Below are positions 44,793 to 53,434 of a stretch of 64,000 bases of DNA, one piece after another (position 1 is the stretch's first letter; each line of letters starts with the position of its first letter). Source of the DNA: an uncultured Roseicyclus sp. (GTDB lineage Bacteria > Pseudomonadota > Alphaproteobacteria > Rhodobacterales > Rhodobacteraceae); assembly GCA_947489665.1 (NCBI GenBank), contig CANLEH010000003.1:463400-527399 (forward strand), written 5' to 3'. The notes under the pieces were generated by a model, which was not told where the DNA came from, did no database searches, and was given only the letters and a program-made list of their open reading frames with translations. The translations under genes were made by a program, and so were the position numbers.

Positions 44793-45466
44793 AGCCAGCC
44801 AAGGATCTTGTCGCGTTCATGGAGCGGCTGGGACACGATTTCGCGGACCCGGCCCTGTTGCAGCGCGCGCTGACGCATTCCTCGCTGTCTTCGCCCTCAC
44901 GGCCCGACAATCAACGTATGGAGTTTCTGGGCGACCGGGTCCTGGGCCTTGTGATGGCTGAGGCCGTCCTTGCCGCCGATGTGGAGGCCAAGGAAGGCCA
45001 GCTCGCCCCCCGGTTCAACGCCCTCGTGCGTAAGGAAACTTGTGCGGACGTGGCGCGCGAGATTGATCTGGGCTCCGCCATGCGTTTGGGAAAATCCGAG
45101 ATGAGTGCCGGCGGGCGTCGCCGCATGGCCCTGCTGGGTGACGCGATGGAGGCGGTGATTGCCGCCGTCTATCTGGATGCCGGTTTTGCCGATGCAAAGG
45201 CGCTGGTCCTGCGGTTGTGGGGCGCGCGCATCGCCTCGGTCGAGGAAGACGCCCGCGATGCCAAGACGGCGTTGCAGGAATGGGCGCAAGCGCGGCGGAT
45301 GACGCCGCCCGTCTACGAAGAAATCGCCCGCTCTGGCCCGGATCATGCCCCGATCTTTCGTATTCGCGTGACCCTGCCCAGTGGCGAAAGCGCCGAGGCC
45401 GAGGCCAAGGCCAAGCGGCAGGCCGAACAGGCGGCTGCCAAAGACCTGCTGGGGCGTCTGGAATAG
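44789..45466 (+). CDS. rnc: Ribonuclease III
   Basis: 225 aa. Cleaves dsRNA, processing rRNA precursors. Seen: [12 protein letters not shown] with E45/D49, and the second acidic pair in [18 protein letters not shown]; dsRBD about 150-225 ([11 protein letters not shown] ... [14 protein letters not shown]). Lacks no catalytic residue. GTG start at 44789 overlaps lepB. lepB-rnc-era is the classical operon. Confidence 0.95.
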   Translation: MKPAKDLVAFMERLGHDFADPALLQRALTHSSLSSPSRPDNQRMEFLGDRVLGLVMAEAVLAADVEAKEGQLAPRFNALVRKETCADVAREIDLGSAMRLGKSEMSAGGRRRMALLGDAMEAVIAAVYLDAGFADAKALVLRLWGARIASVEEDARDAKTALQEWAQARRMTPPVYEEIARSGPDHAPIFRIRVTLPSGESAEAEAKAKRQAEQAAAKDLLGRLE

Positions 45467-45532
45467 TCGCCCCTTACGTCGCGCCCTGATTCCGGCTATG
45501 CCGCCCCGACGCCAACGTTCCAAGGAGCGCCC

Positions 45533-46441
45533 ATGACAACCCGCGCCGGTTTTGTTGCCCTGATCGGAGAGCCCAATGCGGGCAAATCCACGCTGCTCAA
45601 TCGCATGGTGGGGGCCAAGGTCTCGATCGTGACGCACAAGGTGCAGACAACGCGCGCACGCATTCGCGGCGTCGCGATGGAAGGCGAAAGCCAGCTGATC
45701 TTTGTGGATACGCCGGGGCTCTTTCGCCCAAAGCGACGCTTGGATCGGGCCATGGTGGCGGCTGCATGGACGGGGGCAGCGGATGCCGATGTTGTTGTCG
45801 TTCTGATTGAGGCGCATCGCGGACTGACAGACGGGGTGCGGGCCATTCTGGATGGCTTGGCAGAGCGGACACAGGCCACGAAGATCGCGCTGGCGATCAA
45901 CAAGATCGACCGGGTGGAGGCGAAGGCCCTTCTGAAACTGACCGAAGACCTGAACAGCGCGTTCGCCTTCGCGGAGACATTCATGATTTCCGCAGAGAAG
46001 GGGCACGGCGTCGACGATTTGCGCAAATGGCTGGCGGGCGAAGTGCCCGAGGGGCCCTACCTTTACCCCGAAGACCAGATCGCCGATTTGCCCATGCGCA
46101 TGATTGCCGCCGAGATGACGCGCGAAAAGCTGACGCTGCGCCTGCATCAGGAGCTGCCCTATCAGCTGACGGTCGAGACAGAGAGCTGGGAGGCCAAGAA
46201 AGACGGCTCGGCCCGGATCGAACAGATCATCTATGTGGCCCGGGATGGCCATAAGGGCATTGTGTTGGGCAAGGGCGGTGAAACGATCAAGGCGGTCTCG
46301 AAGGCCGCGCGCGAAGAGATTGCGGAGTTTGCGGGCCACCCCGTGCACCTGTTCCTTCAAGTGAAGGTGCGCCCGAACTGGCTGGAAGAGGCCGAGCGAT
46401 ATTCGGAAATGGGTCTCGATTTCAAAGATGGAAACGCATGA
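45533..46441 (+). CDS. era: GTPase Era
   Basis: 302 aa. Ribosomal 30S maturation GTPase. G1 GEPNAGKST (residues 12-20), G2/3 DTPG in FVDTPGLF, G4 NKID in ALAINKIDRV, and a KH domain (about 200-290) with IVLGKGGETIKAV. ATG 45533 follows AAGGAGC. The stop overlaps the next gene (ATGA). Confidence 0.96.
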   Translation: MTTRAGFVALIGEPNAGKSTLLNRMVGAKVSIVTHKVQTTRARIRGVAMEGESQLIFVDTPGLFRPKRRLDRAMVAAAWTGAADADVVVVLIEAHRGLTDGVRAILDGLAERTQATKIALAINKIDRVEAKALLKLTEDLNSAFAFAETFMISAEKGHGVDDLRKWLAGEVPEGPYLYPEDQIADLPMRMIAAEMTREKLTLRLHQELPYQLTVETESWEAKKDGSARIEQIIYVARDGHKGIVLGKGGETIKAVSKAAREEIAEFAGHPVHLFLQVKVRPNWLEEAERYSEMGLDFKDGNA

Positions 46442-46773
46442 GCGGTCCGCGCCTTACTGCGGATCTTTGGGTTGCCGCCTATCTGGCGCGGCTGCGGCTG
46501 GAGGATATTGCGGCGTTCATTGTGGCGCGGGGCGACGGGACAGCCGGTGCGATCCTGGTCAAGCAATCGCCGCTGGATGGCACGGCCACTTTGCACCAGC
46601 GCAGTTTTGACCCTGTGACAGGCGAGCGTCAGTGGATGGTGCTGGCCCAAGGCCCAGAGGCCGATGTTGACGCGGCGGTCGCACGCCAACGCGACTTCGA
46701 CCCGGATCTATGGGTCATAGAGGTCGAAGACCGCGATGGTCGCCACCTGTTGGGAGAGCCGGGGTTGGAGTGA
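46438..46773 (+). CDS. DUF1491 family protein
   Basis: 111 aa. RLTADLWVAAYLARLRLEDI, GAILVKQSPLDGTATLHQ and RDFDPDLWVIEVEDRDGRHLL match DUF1491, an alphaproteobacterial family without known function. Coupled to era by a 4-nt overlap. Confidence 0.85.
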   Translation: MSGPRLTADLWVAAYLARLRLEDIAAFIVARGDGTAGAILVKQSPLDGTATLHQRSFDPVTGERQWMVLAQGPEADVDAAVARQRDFDPDLWVIEVEDRDGRHLLGEPGLE

Positions 46774-46782
46774 CGGCCTGCC

Positions 46783-46804
46783 CATCTTTGTTCCCTGAAA
46801 ATGC
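46783..46804 (-). repeat. Interspersed repeat, copy 2 (GGAACAAAGATG family)
   Basis: On the minus strand GCATTTTCA, one base (G), then GGAACAAAGATG. Identical to copy 3 at 52716-52737. Ten bases past the DUF1491 stop. Confidence 0.65.
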
Positions 46805-46869
46805 AAAGGCACCATTTCTGCCATGTGCAGCCTCGGCTGGCGGCACTCAGCCTGGCCCCCAAATGCCCC

Positions 46870-46890
46870 CAAATTTCCCTTGGAAATTTG
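46870..46890. repeat. Perfect 9-bp hairpin between DUF1491 and Pr6Pr genes
   Basis: CAAATTTCC (46870-46878), loop CTT, GGAAATTTG (46882-46890), embedded in CCCCC runs. Convergent intergenic; may end transcription in one or both directions, but it has no clean U-tract. Confidence 0.4.
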
Positions 46891-46922
46891 CCCCCGGCGA
46901 CACGCACCGCGCGGCGCAATCC

Positions 46923-47540
46923 CTAGCGGTCGGCGAAGCGTCCGATCATGACGAAGATCACACCACCAAGCAAAAGCGCCAGAAGCAGGCCCGCCAGGTT
47001 TGTGGCCGTGGCGAGCGGGCCGATCTCGGCAACGTTCATGAACGGATAAGGGTAGATCCCGTCGGATGCTCCGCGCCCCAGCGCGTAGGCGACGTAGACG
47101 CAGGGCCACACAATGAACATTGGCAAATCACCGTAACGCAGCCGGCCTTTCGGCGCGAAGGCAAACCACCACAGCAGTGTTGCAACAGGCACAACGGTGT
47201 GAAGGCCAAGGTCTGCCCAATACCCGATCCCGGTAAATTCAGTGATGCCGCGCAGTAACGCATGATAGACCGCCCCAACCAGAACGATGGTCAGCGTCAA
47301 TGCCGCGATCCATGGGGCGCTGATGCCCTCGCGCCTGAATGCCGCTGTAAAGAAGGTCAGCGCAATCAGGACATGGCTGAGGATCGTGAAGAAGCGCGCC
47401 ATGCCCCAAACGGTCGCCCATTCTGACCCATACCGATCCGTTTGCATGTTGAACGCATAGATGCCCACGAGGGACGCCACCGAGATGCTGGCGATCAGAA
47501 AGGCCGTCACACGGGCGCGAAGGGGAAGCGCGGGAAACAT
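46923..47540 (-). CDS. Pr6Pr family membrane protein
   Basis: 205 aa with six predicted TM segments. [40 protein letters not shown] and [17 protein letters not shown] fit the Pr6Pr (FAR-17a/AIG1-like) family. Function unknown. ATG 47540 chosen over the open frame to 47621, whose added residues overlap the recO promoter side. Divergent from recO (104 bp). Confidence 0.75.
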   Translation of the reverse strand: MFPALPLRARVTAFLIASISVASLVGIYAFNMQTDRYGSEWATVWGMARFFTILSHVLIALTFFTAAFRREGISAPWIAALTLTIVLVGAVYHALLRGITEFTGIGYWADLGLHTVVPVATLLWWFAFAPKGRLRYGDLPMFIVWPCVYVAYALGRGASDGIYPYPFMNVAEIGPLATATNLAGLLLALLLGGVIFVMIGRFADR

Positions 47541-47644
47541 GGATGCTCCATGCCATTTGTTCGCGGGTGTTTCCAGCACCGCCAAAAATTTTATCCACAG
47601 GGTGTGGATCGACAACAGCACCGGTCTGCCGGATAGTTGTACCC

Positions 47645-48373
47645 ATGGAATGGCGAGCCGATGGCATCTTGATAGCCCTGCGCCGCCACGGCGAATCCGC
47701 GGCGATTGTGGAGCTGTTTACCACCGAGCACGGGCGCCATCTGGGCGTTGTGCGCGGCGGGGCGTCCCGAAAAATGGCACCTTTGTTGCAGATCGGCGCG
47801 CAGTTGGATGCGACGTGGAAGGCCCGGCTGGCAGAGCATATGGGCAGCTATACGGTCGAGCTGAAGCAGAGCCGCGCCGCGGAAGTGTTGGACGACCGGA
47901 CGGCACTTGCCGGAATGGCGGCCGTTTGTGCCCTTCTGTCGTTCAGTCTTCCTGAACGCGCGCCCTATCCGGCGCTCCATGCACGGTCCCTTGCCTTGCT
48001 TGATGCGTTGGGAGCCGAGAAATGGTCTGAGGCCTATCTGGGCTGGGAGATGGCGCTTCTTGAAGAGATGGGGTTTGGATTGGATCTCAGCACGTGCGCT
48101 GTGACCGGCGCGACCGAGGATCTTGTCTATGTGTCGCCCAAGACCGGGCGCGCGGTGTCGCGCACTGCGGCGGGGGAATGGGCGGATCGGCTATTGCCGC
48201 TTCCTGCAGTTCTGCGCGGGGGGGTGGCAACCTTGTCGGACATATCCCTTGGCTTGCAGACCACAGGGCATTTCCTGACTCATCACCTGGCCCGAAGCCT
48301 GGGCGATCGCGCCCTCCCCGCCGCGCGGCAGCGCTACGTGGATCTGCTTAGCCGAGCGGATAGTGCGCCATAA
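47645..48373 (+). CDS. recO: DNA repair protein RecO
   Basis: 242 aa. Works with RecR in RecFOR-type loading of RecA. OB-fold N-terminus [34 protein letters not shown], and the C-terminal helical half with [11 protein letters not shown] and [23 protein letters not shown] 47645. Its last 26 nt overlap the 3' end of convergent thpR. Confidence 0.93.
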   Translation: MEWRADGILIALRRHGESAAIVELFTTEHGRHLGVVRGGASRKMAPLLQIGAQLDATWKARLAEHMGSYTVELKQSRAAEVLDDRTALAGMAAVCALLSFSLPERAPYPALHARSLALLDALGAEKWSEAYLGWEMALLEEMGFGLDLSTCAVTGATEDLVYVSPKTGRAVSRTAAGEWADRLLPLPAVLRGGVATLSDISLGLQTTGHFLTHHLARSLGDRALPAARQRYVDLLSRADSAP

Positions 48374-48884
48374 CCTCATGCACCGCGCCATGGGGCGTGA
48401 GTGTAGATTGGTACAGGCACATGCGGTGGGCCGTGAATGCAGGGATCGCGCAGGGCTGGCCGATTGCGGTGGCAAGACGGTCACGCGCGGGGCCAACAGG
48501 CTGGCGGTTGGCGCGCATGAGCGTGACGTGGGGTCGGAAGCGGCGGCGCGGAAGGTCTGCGCCGGCTTGCCGCGTGACTTGCGCGACTTTGGATTGCAAC
48601 GAGGTCAATGTCGGCGTCGCTTGCACCTCGGCATAGACGAGACCACGCTCCATCTCGGCGAAAGTGCCCAATGCCCCAAAATGGATCTCTGGCGCGGGAA
48701 GGCGGGCACTGTCGAGCAGGTCGTGCAGCGCCTCAACCACGGGCTCCTGCACCTCACCCAGATAGGCCAGCGTCAGATGCAGGTTCGCCTCGGGCACTGG
48801 CTTGCCAAAGGGCAGGTGCGATTGCGCAGCGACCAGAGCGTCCACGGCGCCTTCTTCCATCGGAAGCGCCACGAAACTGCGCAT
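48348..48884 (-). CDS. thpR: RNA 2',3'-cyclic phosphodiesterase (2H phosphoesterase)
   Basis: 178 aa. Two HxTx motifs of the 2H superfamily: HLTLAYLG and HVTLMRA. Opens RNA 2',3'-cyclic phosphates, possibly in RNA repair. ATG 48884 shares the A of the upstream gene's stop (TGATG). Overlaps convergent recO at the 3' end. Confidence 0.9.
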   Translation of the reverse strand: MRSFVALPMEEGAVDALVAAQSHLPFGKPVPEANLHLTLAYLGEVQEPVVEALHDLLDSARLPAPEIHFGALGTFAEMERGLVYAEVQATPTLTSLQSKVAQVTRQAGADLPRRRFRPHVTLMRANRQPVGPARDRLATAIGQPCAIPAFTAHRMCLYQSTLTPHGAVHEVMAHYPLG

Positions 48885-49882
48885 CAGGCCACCGCAGCAG
48901 CCGCACGGTCGATGGTGGTTTTCACGGGCGTGAAGGTGATGCCCAGATCGCCCTGTGTGGCGGAGGTGTCGAACTCCGGCATATAGCCGACTTGCGGCAG
49001 GATGCCTTTCACCGCCGGATCGAAAAGCGCCAAAACCTTCAGGAGCCATCCCGGCGCTTGCCGGGTTGCGATTTTGCGGTCGGGGTATTGCGGTGCCAGA
49101 TGCTGGGCGATGGCGGGCATCATCATTGACCCGGCTGAGCCGATATAGCGTTTTCCTGCGCTTTCGGGACGGTCCATCGCCGCGATATGCATGGCTGAGA
49201 TGTCGGCGACGTCCACCATCCCAAAGCCCATTCCCGGCAGGGCAGGGTCCTTGCCGCCCATGATCCGTGCGATGAGGTTCAGGGAGGTACCGTAGTTCTC
49301 ATCAAGCGGCGCGCCGAGGACGAGGGATGGATGGATGGTTGTCATTTGCATCTCGGGGTGGTCTTCGACGAACGCCCAAGCGGCCTTCTCGGCCAGCGTT
49401 TTGGATTTGTAATAGGCCGTGGCGCGGGGATGGTTGGGGTCCGTCCACTGGTCCGGGCCCTTGGGATTAGGCAGATCATTCGCTTCAATCGCCACAACGG
49501 ACGATGTCAGGATAACGCGCGTGACACCCGCCGCCTGTGCGGCTTTGAGGGCGCGCATCGTACCGTCGACGGCCGGGCGGATGATATCGTCTTCGTTCTT
49601 CGGCTGCGACATCGGGAACGGAGAGGCGGTGTGCATAAGCACATCATGGCCTTGCAACGCATCGCTCCAGCCGTCGTCGCGGGTCAGGTCAAGTTCGACA
49701 AACGAAAGCCTGTCCAGCGCGCCTGCGTTGCTGAGATGCGGGCGGACTGCGTCCCGGACTTCCTCTGCACGAGACACGCTGCGGAGCGATCCCGTCACGG
49801 AATGTCCGGCTTCAAGCAGATCAAGGGCAATGCGCTTGGCAATGAAACCGGTGACACCGGTCAGGAAGACGTTCTTGGACAT
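48884..49882 (-). CDS. NAD(P)-dependent epimerase/dihydroflavonol-reductase-like aldehyde reductase
   Basis: 332 aa extended SDR. Cofactor loop FLTGVTGFIAKRIALDLL, catalytic Tyr-x-x-x-Lys in ATAYYKSKTLAEKAAW, HTASPF segment. Resembles dihydroflavonol 4-reductase/cinnamoyl-CoA-like aldehyde reductases; substrate unknown. ATG 49882 after GGAGTC. A perfect palindrome 13 bp upstream suggests repressor control. Confidence 0.83.
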   Translation of the reverse strand: MSKNVFLTGVTGFIAKRIALDLLEAGHSVTGSLRSVSRAEEVRDAVRPHLSNAGALDRLSFVELDLTRDDGWSDALQGHDVLMHTASPFPMSQPKNEDDIIRPAVDGTMRALKAAQAAGVTRVILTSSVVAIEANDLPNPKGPDQWTDPNHPRATAYYKSKTLAEKAAWAFVEDHPEMQMTTIHPSLVLGAPLDENYGTSLNLIARIMGGKDPALPGMGFGMVDVADISAMHIAAMDRPESAGKRYIGSAGSMMMPAIAQHLAPQYPDRKIATRQAPGWLLKVLALFDPAVKGILPQVGYMPEFDTSATQGDLGITFTPVKTTIDRAAAAVA

Positions 49883-49894
49883 GTTGACTCCAAT

Positions 49895-49928
49895 CATCGA
49901 AAGTGAACTGCTTAGTTCACTTTCGATG
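49895..49928. promoter_or_regulatory. Perfect 15-bp-arm palindrome upstream of the reductase
   Basis: CATCGAAAGTGAACT (49895-49909), GCTT, AGTTCACTTTCGATG (49914-49928), all 15 bp complementary. It lies 13-46 bp before the start codon of the reductase, as an operator would. It has no U-tract. The regulator is not adjacent. Confidence 0.65.
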
Positions 49929-49958
49929 TAGAAGCCAGAGGCGATCGTTCAAGGGCAA

Positions 49959-51641
49959 TCAGCCAAGCAAGCGGCGGGCGATGACCTGTGCCTGGATTTC
50001 GGCGGCACCCTCAAAGATATTGAGGATGCGCGCGTCACACAGGATGCGGCTGATCCCATATTCCAGCGCGAAGCCGTTGCCGCCGTGGATTTGCAGCGCG
50101 TTGTCGGCGCAAGACCATGCAACGCGCGCACCCAGCAGCTTGGCCATCCCGGCCTCCACATCGCAGCGGCGGTCATTGTCTTTTTCCCAGGCTGAGAAGT
50201 AAGTCAGCTGCCGGGCGACCATGATCTCTACCGCCATCATCGCAAGCTTGCCTGAAACGCGGGGGAATTCGATCAAGGCCTTGCCGAATTGCTTGCGGTC
50301 TTCGGCATAGGCCATGCCTGCGTCGAGTGCGGAGCAGGCAACGCCAACGGCGCGGGCGGCGGTCTGGATGCGGGCGCTTTCAAACGTCTGCATCAGCTGC
50401 TTAAAGCCCTCGCCCTCCTTGCCGCCCAGAAGGTTTTCACCCTTCACTTTGAAGTCGTCAAAGTTGACCGTGTATTCCTTCATGCCGCGATAACCGAGCA
50501 CTTCGATCTCGCCGCCTGAAATGCCCGGGTCCTGCCAAGGCGCCTCATCCGTGCCGGGGGTCTTTTCGGCCAGGAACATCGACAGGCCCTTATAGTTGTC
50601 GGTGTCGGGCACCGTGCGGGCGAGGACGGTCATGACATGGGTGCGGGCGGCGTGTGTGATCCACGTCTTGTTGCCATTGATGATCCAGTCGCCGTTTTCG
50701 TCTTGCGTGGCCTTGGTGCGGAGCGAACCGAGGTCGGAGCCGGTATTTGGTTCCGTGAAGACGGCGGTCGGCAGGATTTCGCCGGAGGCGAGACCGGGGA
50801 GCCATTTGGCTTTCTGTTCGTCGGTGCCACCGGCCAGGATCAGCTCGGCCGCGATCTCGCTGCGGGTGCCGAGGGACCCCACGCCGATATAGCCGCGCGA
50901 CAGTTCTTCGGAGACGACGCACATGGAGGCTTTGCTGAGGCCAAAGCCGCCGAACTCTTCGGGGATGGTCAGACCGAACACGCCCATTTCGGCCAGTTCG
51001 TTGATGACCTCCATCGGGATGAGTTCGTCTTTGAGGTGCCATTCATGGGCGTCGGGGATCACGCGGTCGACCGAATAGCGGCGGAATTGTTCGCGGATCA
51101 TCTCAAGTTCATCATCAAGGCCAGGGTTGCCCACCGTGATTTCAGCGGAGCGTTCGCGCATCAGTTCCACGAGGCGCGTCCGGGCGGCCTGGGTGTTGCC
51201 GCCCTGGGTCAAGGTCATGACCGCATCGTCCATCATGGCGCGCTGGTCGTCTTGCGTCAGGCCCATATCCTGCGGACGCAGCATCTCGCCCTGGTTCATC
51301 TGCAGTCCGCCATACATCTGCCAGAGGTATTCGCCGAAGGTGATTTGCAGGATCAGCTGTTCGACCTCGCCGAATTTGCCGTCAGCGTCGAGGCGCTCCG
51401 CCCATTTGTGCATCTGGCGCAGAGCCTCGACATAGGTGGCGAGCCAGGCCAGGCCGTGGGCGGCTGTCTGATTGGCCTCGATCAAAGCGCCCGAGACGCG
51501 GTTGCCTTCACTGACGAGGCCGCGCACACGATCCTTTGCAACGGCCAGCAGAGCCTCAGCCGGGGCGACGGCGGCGCCGGTCAGTTTCAGAAGGTCCGGC
51601 AGGATCACGAATTCAGCGTCGAATTGGCCGTCACGGGGCAT
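49959..51641 (-). CDS. mcd: (2S)-methylsuccinyl-CoA dehydrogenase, ethylmalonyl-CoA pathway (probable)
   Basis: 560 aa acyl-CoA dehydrogenase with about 160 extra N-terminal residues. The C-terminal ~395 aa is a standard ACAD: LTIPEEFGGFGLS, FTEPNTGSDLGSLRT, TWITHAART, QIHGGNGFALEYGISR. The N-terminal extension is what distinguishes methylsuccinyl-CoA dehydrogenase (Mcd) from ordinary ACADs, as known from Rhodobacter sphaeroides. ATG 51641 has AGAGGTG upstream. Electrons would go through EtfAB (62.8-64 kb) and ETF-QO. The main alternative is another extended ACAD. Confidence 0.75.
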   Translation of the reverse strand: MPRDGQFDAEFVILPDLLKLTGAAVAPAEALLAVAKDRVRGLVSEGNRVSGALIEANQTAAHGLAWLATYVEALRQMHKWAERLDADGKFGEVEQLILQITFGEYLWQMYGGLQMNQGEMLRPQDMGLTQDDQRAMMDDAVMTLTQGGNTQAARTRLVELMRERSAEITVGNPGLDDELEMIREQFRRYSVDRVIPDAHEWHLKDELIPMEVINELAEMGVFGLTIPEEFGGFGLSKASMCVVSEELSRGYIGVGSLGTRSEIAAELILAGGTDEQKAKWLPGLASGEILPTAVFTEPNTGSDLGSLRTKATQDENGDWIINGNKTWITHAARTHVMTVLARTVPDTDNYKGLSMFLAEKTPGTDEAPWQDPGISGGEIEVLGYRGMKEYTVNFDDFKVKGENLLGGKEGEGFKQLMQTFESARIQTAARAVGVACSALDAGMAYAEDRKQFGKALIEFPRVSGKLAMMAVEIMVARQLTYFSAWEKDNDRRCDVEAGMAKLLGARVAWSCADNALQIHGGNGFALEYGISRILCDARILNIFEGAAEIQAQVIARRLLG

Positions 51642-51814
51642 GGAATCACCTCTCAGCAAAAAGCGGGTGTCATGGCAGAATAGCACGTCTCGGTGTACGT
51701 AGTTTGTTTGCAGGTGCAGCGCAACAAAAATGCTGCATTGCATCATAATGCGCATGAAAATGTCGCAACGGAATTTGGGGTGCGGCCCCTAAGCGCGGGG
51801 CATAGAAGGGCGTT

Positions 51815-52588
51815 ATGTTGTCTGAATTGCTCAACCTGATGCCTGGCTGGATCTTTGCGGTTGTGCTTGGCGTGACCCTGTTGGCGGGGTTGGTGAAGGG
51901 CGCAATCGGCTTTGCGCTGCCGTTGATCATCGTGTCGGGGCTGTCGCTGGTGCTTGATCCGTTGTTGGCCCTGGCCGGTGTGATCCTGCCCGCGCTGTTT
52001 TCCAACGTGTTGCAGGCGGCCCGCCACCCATTGTCCGACATCAAGGATGCCATCGGGGAGCATTGGCGGTTCATCCTGATGGTCTGTTTGATGATCCTGA
52101 TCGTGGCGCAAATCGTGGTAATGCTGCCGGAGCGGGCGTTCTACCTGATCCTCGGCATTCCTGTGATTGGCCTGTCGCTAGTACAATTGTTCGGCTGGCG
52201 CCTTGTGATCCCGGCGGAGCGGCGTCGGATGGCCGAATGGGTGATCGGCGGGATGGCAGGGTGCACCGGTGGCATTACGGGCAGTTGGGGGCCGCCAACC
52301 GTCCTTTATTTGATGGCGCTAGAGACGCCCAAGGCGCGCCAGATGCTGGTGCAGGGGGTGATCTATTCGATTGGCGCGATCGCATTGGTGGCGGGCCATG
52401 CGCAATCGGGTGTTCTGAACGGCACTACCTTTCTGTTTTCGGCTGTGCTGTTGATCCCGACCTTTATCGGCATGCAGATCGGGTTCCGGATCGGCGACCG
52501 GATGGATGGGGAACGCATCCGCAAGATCATTCTGATCGTTCTGGTTCTGGCCGGTGCGAACCTGATCCGGCGCGGTGTGTTTGGCTAG
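51815..52588 (+). CDS. TauE/SafE (DUF81) family permease
   Basis: 257 aa, eight or so TM segments. KGAIGFALPLIIVSGLSLVL and GCTGGITGSWGPPTVLYLMA are the two repeated glycine-rich motifs. Family exports or imports sulfite, sulfoacetate and other sulfonates; substrate unknown. Divergent from mcd. Followed by a gene-free 213 bp containing a GC hairpin and a repeat copy. Confidence 0.87.
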   Translation: MLSELLNLMPGWIFAVVLGVTLLAGLVKGAIGFALPLIIVSGLSLVLDPLLALAGVILPALFSNVLQAARHPLSDIKDAIGEHWRFILMVCLMILIVAQIVVMLPERAFYLILGIPVIGLSLVQLFGWRLVIPAERRRMAEWVIGGMAGCTGGITGSWGPPTVLYLMALETPKARQMLVQGVIYSIGAIALVAGHAQSGVLNGTTFLFSAVLLIPTFIGMQIGFRIGDRMDGERIRKIILIVLVLAGANLIRRGVFG

Positions 52589-52618
52589 GTGATGCGCTCG
52601 CTGACGCGATCGCCGGGG

Positions 52619-52640
52619 GCGAGGGGGCAAGCCCCCTCGC
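52619..52640. repeat. GC-rich hairpin after the TauE/SafE gene
   Basis: GCGAGGGGGC (52619-52628), AA, GCCCCCTCGC (52631-52640). Ten complementary bases, no U-tract. Similar in placement to the hairpins that precede the other repeat modules in this window. Confidence 0.5.
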
Positions 52641-52715
52641 GCTCCCCCATCGCGTGCAAGGCACGGTCGGAGTGGGTCGAGATAGATCACTGTCCGAGGG
52701 TGCGCACCAAAAGGT

Positions 52716-52737
52716 GCATTTTCAGGGAACAAAGATG
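52716..52737 (+). repeat. Interspersed repeat, copy 3 (GGAACAAAGATG family)
   Basis: GCATTTTCA, one base (G), then GGAACAAAGATG; identical to copy 2 (46783-46804 minus), one mismatch to copy 1 (19324-19345). Confidence 0.65.
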
Positions 52738-52801
52738 TGCCGGCTGTGCCAACGGGCGAGGATTGTACTTGTGGCCGGAGGAGGGGCCGGGTGGCATTCG
52801 T

Positions 52802-53350
52802 TCAGGACATGAACGACCCGAGGCAGGTGCTGACCACCTGCGGCATCAGTTCGGGCTGCACGACTTCAAAAGCGATGTGAAATAACTCCTCTCCGTCGAG
52901 CGTATGGGCGGAAAACGTCCATTCGCCCAACAGCAGCTCGTTCGGCGTGTCGAAGCTGAAGCCCATCAGGCTGGGGCCGAGATCTTCGATATCACTGATC
53001 CATTGTTCCACTTCGATCCCGCTGTCGGGGTAGGGTGGGTGGGTCACGGTGACGGTGATGGGGTCATGAATCGTCCCCAAAGGCGCCGTGGCCAGCACGC
53101 CGAACCCGATGCCAATCTCGGCGGGAACAAGTTTCTGGCGGAATTGGAAGTCGGGGATGATCGGCACGATGTTGAGATGGCCAGAGGCGGTATCGGGCGC
53201 GGGGTCGCGCCGTTCGGGTTCCTGGGCGCAGTAGATGCCGTAAACCAGCTCAGCTATGCCGTCGCTGATGCGAGGGTTGTCTGTGCCGGACTGTGCGAAA
53301 ACGGAAGCGGGCAGGATCAACGCAAGGACGAAGAGGATGCGGGCCAGCAT
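52802..53350 (-). CDS. Secreted DUF3859-like protein
   Basis: 182 aa. ATG 53350 (GGAGG upstream) opens a signal peptide (MLARILFVLALILPASVFAQ). Mature part: YGIYCAQ, FRQKLVPAEIGIGFGVLA, VTVTHPPYPDSGI, GEWTFSAHTLDGEEL; I recall this pattern as DUF3859. Function unknown, possibly a periplasmic/outer-membrane-associated protein. Two Cys (52 and near 176) could pair. Located between TauE and pckA, same strand as pckA but after its terminator. Confidence 0.65.
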   Translation of the reverse strand: MLARILFVLALILPASVFAQSGTDNPRISDGIAELVYGIYCAQEPERRDPAPDTASGHLNIVPIIPDFQFRQKLVPAEIGIGFGVLATAPLGTIHDPITVTVTHPPYPDSGIEVEQWISDIEDLGPSLMGFSFDTPNELLLGEWTFSAHTLDGEELFHIAFEVVQPELMPQVVSTCLGSFMS

Positions 53351-53370
53351 GGCGCCTCCGATGGATACGA

Positions 53371-53404
53371 AAAAGGGCTGGAGGTTAGATAACCACCAGC
53401 CCTT
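53371..53404 (-). terminator. Intrinsic terminator after pckA
   Basis: Stem AAGGGCTGG / CCAGCCCTT with inner GGTT/AACC pairing (53373-53404), followed on the minus strand by TTTTTCG. It lies 30 bp past the pckA stop. Confidence 0.8.
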
Positions 53405-53434
53405 GAAACTCAAGGTAAGGGTATTGCGCGGGGC

